Origin: Siphonodentalium dalli
Lineage: Eukaryota > Mollusca > Scaphopoda > Gadilida > Siphonodentaliidae
Assembly (NCBI GenBank): GCA_032622095.1
Contig: CP136063.1
Span: 266,223,426-266,287,425, forward strand
Direction of reading: 5' to 3'
DNA: 64,000 nucleotides
In this document: positions 56,614 to 64,000 of the stretch, piece after piece
How the letters are laid out: each line of letters begins with the position of its first letter
How positions within the stretch are numbered: the first letter of the stretch is position 1
Translations under genes and position numbers: made by a program
Notes under the pieces: model-generated
The model's input: the letters and a program-made list of their open reading frames with translations, nothing else
Database searches by the model: none
What the model was told of the DNA's origin: nothing

Positions 56614-56877
56614 CCAATAATAACAACACTAGAAGAACGACACACAACGAACAGTGTCCACAAGAAACATTGAACTGGGTTTCGTTTGGGTGTCACTCGA
56701 CCAGTAATAACAACACTAGGAGAACGACACACAAAGAACAGTGTCCACAAGAAACATTGAACTGGGTTTCGTTTGGGTGTCACTCGACCAATAATAACAA
56801 CACTAGGAGAACGACACACAGAGAACAGTGTCCACAAGAAACATTGAACTGGGTTTCGTTTGGGTGTCACTCGACCA
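56614..56877. repeat. 87-bp tandem repeat, 3 copies
   Basis: Units start at 56614, 56701 and 56788, differ at only about four positions, and share CAACACTAG(A/G)AGAACGACAC and GTTTCGTTTGGGTGTCACTC. 87 is 29 codons, so frames stay open on both strands across the array. I see no protein family in either. Confidence 0.93.
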
Positions 56878-57021
56878 GTGTGATACCGGCCATTCCATAA
56901 GCCAGTGGTATATAACAATCCCATTGCAATATGTTTTCATTTGTGGGGTGAAGGAGAAGATCACTCGATCTTTTCGACCATCCCAGGCGCTTCGCGCCCA
57001 TCTACTCACTTTATTTATGTT

Positions 57022-58010
57022 TTCATTCGAGCTCCGACCGCCGGTGGGGTAAGACGTCCAGGCTTGAGCGCTCCCAGACATCGACCACCTGGCGATCGGA
57101 TTACTGACTTCAGCCGACAATGGATTCATCTATAATCCCCGCTGAAGTCAGGCTCGTGCAGAGCTCAATCAACCTGGATCACTGCCTGGCCTGGAATTTA
57201 CACAGGTCAGGTAGCCAGGTTGACTTGTCTTTGACTTACCGGGTTTCACCGACGCGGTCCTTTTCAGGACCCTCTGCCGGCCGTAACCCGGTAGCTGGAG
57301 ACCACCAGCTACCTGGGGACGGAGGAGCGAAGAAGAGGAGGCGGGGAGAAAGAAAACCCCGTCCAGAAGAAAAAGGGATGCGCACAGGAGGGTCAAGTGG
57401 AAACAGGGGCGAGCTGAGAGACGCCCAGCCCCCCCCCATTGGCCTCCGTCGACGATGCCGATGACATTACCACCAGACGCAGGGATGCCGATTACACCCC
57501 GGATGTTCCTGTCGTCGTCATCGAGGCCAGCGGAGACAGGGACGCTGATGACACCCCGGAAGTCGCTGACTTCGCGGTGGAGATGGACACTTTACCACCT
57601 CTGACACCGGAGTATCACAACATCCCGGTGTCTTCCACATCCACCACCAGCAATAACATCAACAGCACCAGTTCCACCCGTACCAGAGAAGAAATAGCAG
57701 ACCTGGAATTTGAAGAACTATTTCAAGCACAAGAGAAAATATTCGAAGAACAAGACAGGCTACTCGCAACAATTGGATGTGGTGCTCTCTTCAACAACAA
57801 CAACAACAACAGCAACAACATAAGAAAACATGAAGAAAAAAAATCAAAGACAAAAACAAATAACAAGATAATGTTCACCCATGTTCCATCAGTTCATGTT
57901 TATGTATTCTCATAACATGTACTTTATTAAATATCATAAGTGGGTTATGGGGAAGGGGTTTCGCCCCTTCCAAATCCTCCCGGGTTAGATCCCAAACCCC
58001 AATAGAAAGT
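57022..58010 (+). mobile_element. Half-LINE-like retroposon, copy B
   Basis: Begins near TTCGAGCTCCGACCG and ends at the conserved GGGGAAGGGGTTTCG-CCCC hairpin, CCCGGGTTAGATCCCAAACCCC-type tail. It is homologous to copy C over the whole length and to copy A from the ORF start onward. Target duplications are not clear. Confidence 0.7.
57120..57915 (+). pseudogene. ORF1-like protein of copy B, frameshifted
   Basis: The ATG at 57120 opens MDSSIIPAEVRLVQSS and CLAWNLHRSGSQVDLSLTYR. After one frame change near 57340 the basic KKTPSRRKRDAHRRVKWK appears. After a second change at the C-run near 57430 the frame continues ASVDDADDITTRRRDADY, then the acidic VVVIEASGDRDADDTPE segment and a Glu-rich helix ending at 57915. 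Same domain order as the intact copy A, hence a dead copy. Confidence 0.7.
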
Positions 58011-58028
58011 TAGAAATGTTTCAGACTC

Positions 58029-58944
58029 ATTCGAGTTCCGACCGCTTGAGCGCTCCTGGACATCGACCACCTGGCGATCGGATTACTAACTTAAGCGGAC
58101 AATGGGTTCGTCTATAATCCCCGCTGAAGTCAGGCTCGTGCTGAGCTCACTCAACCTGGATCACTGCCTGACCTGGAATTTACACCGGTCAGGCAGCCAT
58201 GTTAACTTGTTTTTGACATACCGGGTAACACCGAAACGGTCCTAATCAGGACCCTCTGCCGGCCGTAACCTGGTAGCTGGAGACCACCAGAAGAAGAAGG
58301 GACGCGGACAGGAGGGCCAAGTGGAAACAGGGGCGAGCTCAGAGACGCCCAGCTCCCCCACTTGGCCTCCGCCGACGATATTACCACCAGAAGCAGGGAC
58401 GCCGTCGTCAATCCGGATGTCCCTGCTATCGTCACCGAGGTCAGCGGATACCACCCGGACGTCCCTGTCGCTGACTTCGGGGTGGAGATGGACACGTCAA
58501 CACCTTGGACACCGGAATACCATCACAGCCCGGTGTCCTCCATCTCCACCACCAACAACAACAACAACAACTCTAACAGCGGCTCCACCTATTCAGCGAG
58601 GTACGACTCAGTCGTTCGGGGCGCTCTGGAGGAGATTGCAGCCGCAAAAAAAGACATGGTAAATTCACAAGAATTAGTAAAAAGTTATCAAGCCAGGACC
58701 ATCTCCTCCGGGCCATTAACAACAACAACACCAGTAACAACATCAGTAGAGAGGGGAAAAAGAAAGCAAAGAAAAAAAATAAGATCATCTCCATTCACGC
58801 TCACCATTTCATGACATTGTAATATTCATATCATGTTACATATATTTAATCTCAAAAGTGGGTTGTAGGGAATTGGTTCCGCGAATCCGCCCCTTCCAAA
58901 TCCTCCCGGGTTTAATCCCAAACCCCATTAAAACGAAAACAAAA
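58029..58944 (+). mobile_element. Half-LINE-like retroposon, copy C
   Basis: Starts TTCGAGTTCCGACCG and ends in the conserved CTCCCGGGTTTAATCCC AAACCCC region plus an A-rich tail (ATTAAAACGAAAACAAAAC). Imperfect direct repeats ATGTTTCAGACTCA (58015-58028) and ATGTTTTAGACTCA (about 58946-58959) flank it and look like target duplications. It landed in the flank of copy B. Confidence 0.7.
58102..58814 (+). pseudogene. ORF1-like protein of copy C, broken
   Basis: MGSSIIPAEVRLVLSS opens at 58102 but a TAA near 58234 ends it. The frame 58362-58814 resumes ASADDITTRSRDAV, the acidic segment, an Asn-rich tract and a Lys-rich tail (KRKQRKKIRSS). The basic RRRDA stretch is largely deleted compared with copies A and B. 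It is non-coding now. Confidence 0.65.
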
Positions 58945-58959
58945 CATGTTTTAGACTCA

Positions 58960-59573
58960 AATTTGCCCTTTTCCATTATTGTCCGCTCACCTAGAAAGGC
59001 TGCGGTTACATTCACACACTGGCATATTTTCAGGCAATTTTGTCGGTTAGGCCATCTATTGCCCGCCCAGTGCATGTTGTTGTCACAAGAAATTGCATGA
59101 CTGATTATTGCTAAATAGTTGTGGCCAACTTCGGGCAAATATAAATAAATATGCAATCACTTGTGGAATTGCTGACAGCTTACTATCCACTAGCAAAGGG
59201 TGACACGTCTGTGTGACAATAGAGGGATTTCGCAAAATAACGATTACAATTAAAGCCACATGGCGATTTGCGCTCCAAAATACACCTAATAATATTCGCT
59301 TTTGAGTGCTTCTCGGTATCCAAATGGATCGATAAATATCTGAACTACCTTTCTAGGAGCAGCGTATGACACAGAAAGACTGATTGAAGTCATAAACATT
59401 AATACGATCGGAATTGTGGAATCGGAAACCGAATGTCCGGAAAGGTATATTGCGTTGTCTGAACATGAAACTATTTATGCATGCTTTCTCTTCATTTTAG
59501 TTATCAAAATGGTATAGTGCCATAAACGTTTTCACGCGACGACAGCTCTTTTCTTCCATGGTCTATATATAGA
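58960..59573. other. No gene recognised
   Basis: Unique-looking sequence without a supported feature. Confidence 0.4.
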
Positions 59574-59684
59574 GGATCTCACATGAGTTTCTATTTTATA
59601 CGGAATTTATCAACCGAGTTCACTAAATAGAATTTAGTGGACGAGGTTGATAAATTACGTATAAAATAGGACGAGTGTAAGATA
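59574..59684. repeat. ~110-bp inverted repeat
   Basis: Arms of about 50 bp (landmarks TATTTTATACGGAATTTATC and its complement, then TTTAGTGGACGAGG) pair around TAGAA; a few mismatches. It is a small palindromic element or MITE relic. Confidence 0.75.
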
Positions 59685-60000
59685 TTTTTTATCACATGAT
59701 CAAATAAACGCGAAGCATTGCGAAATATCCATCGAAAACAACGATAATAAACTGCAGCGATCGCAAGTCATTTGAAGAACGATGTGACGTCATCGCACAC
59801 GCTGATATTAAACGTGTCTCTTATCGATAATTATGAAACTGCTTTTATGGGCAAATTATGTGATAAATTTGGATTTTGTAACGCGACCGACACAAACGAA
59901 ACGATCTTTAATTTATCGACGATTTTGTTCTCAAATCTTCCGCATAGTTATGTGCTGAGATATTTCTATCCAAATTATGTATACACAATTATGGGGTTCG
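59685..60000. other. No gene recognised
   Basis: An 80-residue open frame (59772-60014) runs into the satellite edge; no motif, probably chance. The end GTTCGAGGAGGTCCGATAGAGG passes smoothly into the satellite. Confidence 0.35.
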
Positions 60001-63000
60001 AGGAGGTCCGATAGAGGCTCTACTATAAGTGGTGAGCATCCGATAGAGGAGATCCATCTATGAGTGATGAGCATCCGATAGAGGAGATCCATCTATAAGT
60101 GGTGAGAATCCGATAGAGGCCCATCTATAAGTGGTGAGCATCCGATAGAGGAGGTCCATCTATGAGTGGTGACCATCCGATAGAGGAGGTCCATCTATAA
60201 GTGGTGAGAATCCGATAGAGGAGGTCCATCTATAAGTGGTGAGCATCCGATAGAGGAGGTCCATCTATAAGTGGTGAGCATCCGATAGAGGAGGTCCATC
60301 TATAAGAGGTGACCATCCGATAGAGGAGGTCCAACTATGAGTGGTGACCATCCGATAGAGGAGGTCCATCTATGAGTGGTGACCATCCGATAGAGGAGGT
60401 CCATCTATAAGAGGTGACCATCCGATAGAGGAGGTCCATCTATGAGTGGTGAGCATCCGATAGAGGAGGTCCATCTATAAGAGGTGAGCATCCGATAGAG
60501 GAGGTCCATCTATAAGTTGTGAGCATCCGATAGAGGAGGTCCATCTATAAGTGATGAGCATCCGATAGAGGAGATCCATCTATAAGTGGTGACCATCCGA
60601 TAGAGGAGGTCCATCTATAAGAGGTGAGCATCCGATAGAGGAGGTCCATCTATAAGTGGTGAGCATCCGATAGAGGAGGTCCATCTATAAGAGGTGAGCA
60701 TCCGATAGAGGAGGTCCATATATAAGTGGTGAGTATCCGATAGAGGAGGTCCATATATAAGTGATGAGCATCCGATAGAGGAGGTCCATCTATAAGTGAT
60801 GAGCATCCGATAGAGGAGGTCCATCTATAAGTGGTGAGCATCCGATAGAGGAGGTCCATCTATAAGTGATGAGCATCCGATAGAGGAGATCCATCTATAA
60901 GAGGTGAGTATCCGATAGAGGAGGTCCATCTATAAGTGGTGAGTATCCGATAGAGGATGTCCATATATAAGTGATGAGCATCCGATAGAGGAGGTCCATC
61001 TATAAGTGATGAGCATCCGATAGAGGAGGTCCATCTATAAGTGGTGAGTATCCGATAGAGGAGGTCCATCTATAAGTGGTGAGCATCCGAAAGAGGAGAT
61101 CCATCTATAAGTGATGAGCATCCGATAGAGGAGATCCATCTATAAGTGATGAGCATCCGATAGAGGAGATCCATCTATAAGTGGTGAGCATCCGATAGAG
61201 GAGGTCCATATATAAGTGATGAGCATCCGATAGAGGAGATCCATCTATAAGTGGTGAGCATCCGATAGAGAAGGTCCATATATAAGTGATGAGCATCCGA
61301 TAGAGGAGGTCCATCTATAAGAGGTGAGTATTCGATACAGGAGGTCCATCTATAAGTGGTGAGTATCCGATAGAGGAGGTCCATCTAAAAGTGGTGAGAA
61401 TCCGATAGAGGCCTATCTAAAAGTGGTGAGAATCCGATAGAGGCCCATCTATAAGTGGTGAGCATCCGATAGAGGAGGTCCATCTATAAGTGGTGACCAT
61501 CCGATAGAGGAGGTCCATCTATAAGTGGTGAGCATCCGATAGAGGAGGTCCATATATAAGTGATGAGCATCCGATAGAGGAGATCCATCTATAAAAGGTG
61601 AGTATCCGATAGAGGAGGTCCATCTATAAGTGGTGAGTATCCGATAGAGGAGGTCCATCTATAAGTGGTGAGCATCCGATAGAGGAGGTCCATATATAAG
61701 TGAAGAGCATCCGATAGAGGAGATCCATCTATAAGAGGTGAGTATCCGATAGAGGAGGTCCATATATAAGTGGTGAGTATCCGATAGAGGAGGTCCATCT
61801 ATAAGTGGTGAGCATCCGATAGAGGAGATCCATCTATAAGAGGTGAGTATCCGATAGAGGAGGTCCATCTATAAGTGGTGAGTATCCGATAGAGGAGGTC
61901 CATCTATAAGTGGTGAGCATCCGATAGAGGAGGTCCATCTATAAGTGGTGAGCATCCGATAGAGGAGGTCCAACTATAAGAGGTGACCATCCGATAGAGG
62001 AGGTCCAACTATAAGTGGTGAGCACCCGATAGAGGAGGTCCAACTATAAGAGGTGACCATCCGATAGAGGAGGTCCATCTATAAGTGGTGAGCATCCGAT
62101 AGAGGAGGTCCACCTATAAGTGGTGAGCATCCGATAGAGGAGGTCCATCTATGAGTGGTGAGCATCCGATAGAGGAGGTCCATCTATGAGTGATGAGCAT
62201 CCGATAGAGGAGGTCCATCTATAAGTGGTGAGCATCCGATAGAGGAGGTCCATCTATGAGTGATGAGCATCCGATAGAGGATGTCCATCTATAAGTGGTG
62301 AGCATCCGATAGAGGAGGTCCATCTATGAGTGGTGATCATCCGATAGAGGAGGTCCATCTATGAGTGGTGAGAATCCGATAGAGGAGATCCATCTATAAG
62401 TGGTGAGCATCCGATAGAGCAGGTCCATCTATAAGTGGTGAGCATCCGATAGAGGGGGTCCATCTATGAGTGATGAGCATCCGATAGAGGAGGTCCATCT
62501 ATAAGTGGTGACCATCCGATAGAGGAGGTCCATCTATAAGTGGTGAGCATCCGATAGAGGAGGTCCATCTATGAGTGGTGATCATCCGATAGAGGATGTC
62601 CATCTATAAGTGGTGAGCATCCGATAGAGGAGGTCCATCTATGAGTGGTGATCATCCGATAGAGGAGGTCCATCTATAAGTGGTGAGCATCCGATAGAGG
62701 AGGTCCATCTATGAGTGGTGAGCATCCGATAGAGGAGGTCCATCTATAAGTGATGAGCATCCGATAGAGGAGGTCCATCTATAAGTGATGAGCATCCGAT
62801 AGAGGAGGCCCATCTATAAGTGGCGAGAATCCGATAGAGGAGGTCCATCTATAAGTGGTGAGCATCCGATAGAGGAGGTCCATCTATGAGTGATGAGCAT
62901 CCGATAGAGGAGGTCCATCTATAAGAGGTGAGCATCCGATAGAGAATGTCCATCTATAAGTGGTGAGCATCCGATAGAGGAGGTCCATCTATAAGTGGTG

Positions 63001-64000
63001 AGCATCCGATAGAGGAGGTCCATCTATAAGTGGTGAGCATCCGATAGAGGAGGTCCATCTATAAGTGGTGAGCATCCGATAGAGGAGGTTCATCTATAAG
63101 AGGTGAGCATCCGATAGAGAAGGTCCATCTATAAGTGGTGAGCATCCGATAGAGGAGGTCCATCTATAAGTGGTGAGAATCCGATAGAGGAGGTCCATCT
63201 ATAAGTGGTGAGAATCCGATAGAGGAGGTCCATCTATGAGTGATGAGCATCCGATAGAGGAGGTCCATCTATAAGTGGTGAGCATCCGATAGAGGAGGTC
63301 CATCTATAAGTGGTGAGCATCCGATAGAGGAGGTCCATCTATAAGTGGTGAGCATCCGATAGAGGAGGTCCATCTATTAGTGGTGAGCATCCGATAGAGG
63401 AGGTCCATCTATAAGTGGTGAGAATCCGATAGAGGAGGTCCATCTATAAGTTGTGAGCATCCGATAGAGGAGGTTCATCTATAAGTGGTGAGCATCCGAT
63501 AGAGGAGGTCCATCTATGAGTGATGAGCTTCCGATAGAGGAGGTCCATCTATGAGTGATGAGCATCCGATAGAGGAGGTCCATCTATAAGTGATGAGCAT
63601 CCGATAGAGGAGGTCCATCTATACGTGGTGAGCATCCGATAGAGGAGGTCCATCTATAAGTGGTGACCATCCGATAGAGGAGGTCCATCTATAAGTGGTG
63701 AGCATCCGATAGAGGAGGCCCATCTATAAGTGGTGAGCATCCGATAGAGGAGGTCCAATTATAAGTGGTGAGCACCCGATAGAGGAGGTCCATCTATAAG
63801 TGGTGAGCATCCGATAGAGGAGGTCCATCTATGAGTGGTGAGAATCCGATAGAGGAGGTCCAATTATAAGTGGTGAGCACCCGATAGAGGAGGTCCATCT
63901 ATAAGTGGTGAGCATCCGATAGAGGAGGTCCATCTATGAGTGGTGAGCATCCGATAGAGGAGGTCCATCTATAAGTGGTGAGCATCCTATAGAGGAGGTC
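60001..64000 (+). repeat. 35-bp satellite, ~114 copies, continues past the window
   Basis: Head-to-tail 35-bp monomers with CCGATAGAGGAGGTCCATCT and ATAAGTGGTGAGCAT. Common variants are ATGAGTG, GTGATGAG, GAGGTGA, GACCAT, GAGATCC and CATATATAAG. They are unevenly distributed (CATATATAAG mainly 60.7-61.8 kb, ATGAGTG mainly at both ends), which hints at local higher-order amplification. A few monomers are shortened, such as GAGGCCCATC at about 60115. Minus-strand 69-residue frames in it are repeat artefacts. Confidence 0.97.

Noticed and set aside
60615-61868. A set of 69-residue minus-strand frames with repeated YRWTSSIG-like peptides
   Set aside because: They are a by-product of the 35-bp satellite: three monomers make 35 codons, and stops come from single-base variants.

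Overview
This window looks like animal nuclear DNA, most likely from a marine invertebrate. A mollusc or other lophotrochozoan is my inference from the repeat types; no single marker gene proves it. The sequence is AT-rich, has no operons or ribosome-binding sites, and contains LINE, DIRS, SINE and MITE remnants plus kilobase-scale minisatellites. I see no intact single-copy host gene and no rRNA or functional tRNA gene. The longest open frames belong to transposable elements.

Region by region. 1-2684 (minus strand): 5' two thirds of a CR1/L2-like LINE (PHD-finger ORF, endonuclease, start of reverse transcriptase), broken by a frameshift and a ~690-bp insertion. 2204-6296: a 2,044-bp segment, including the start of that LINE, duplicated head to tail. 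6014-7217: a fold-back element with ~300-bp arms, an array built on a 22-bp perfect palindrome, and a CT microsatellite. 7.6-14.4 kb: MITEs and inverted-repeat elements. 14918-21038: a 3,065-bp tandem duplication, each copy carrying a decayed exon of a P2X7 C-terminal (ballast-like) domain. 23.5-31.3 kb: dispersed homologous blocks with a cysteine-rich ORF, a frameshifted GATA-type zinc finger, a SINE and a Penelope-like fragment. 32.7-38.5 kb: LINE ORF1 and ORF2 remnants, with ORF2 split by ~75 copies of a 38-bp minisatellite that appears to be an amplified piece of ORF2 itself. 39.7-40.9 kb: an ORF1-only (half-LINE-like) retroposon with target-site duplications; two related copies lie at 57.0-58.9 kb. 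42.6-49.65 kb: a decayed multicopy gene with PDTDV and GCDTTS motifs, split by a MITE and by a nearly complete 5.8-kb DIRS-like tyrosine-recombinase retroelement. 52-54.1 kb: hairpin elements, one with a 9-bp target duplication. 55.9-56.9 kb: short tandem arrays. 60.0 kb to the right edge: a 35-bp satellite of about 114 copies.

The common theme is nesting: elements inserted into elements, and local tandem amplification of their pieces. The least routine observations are the birth of a satellite inside a LINE reading frame, the DIRS insertion whose removal restores the host frame without a target duplication, and an ORF1-only retroposon family. All family assignments come from reading motifs by eye; no database search was run.
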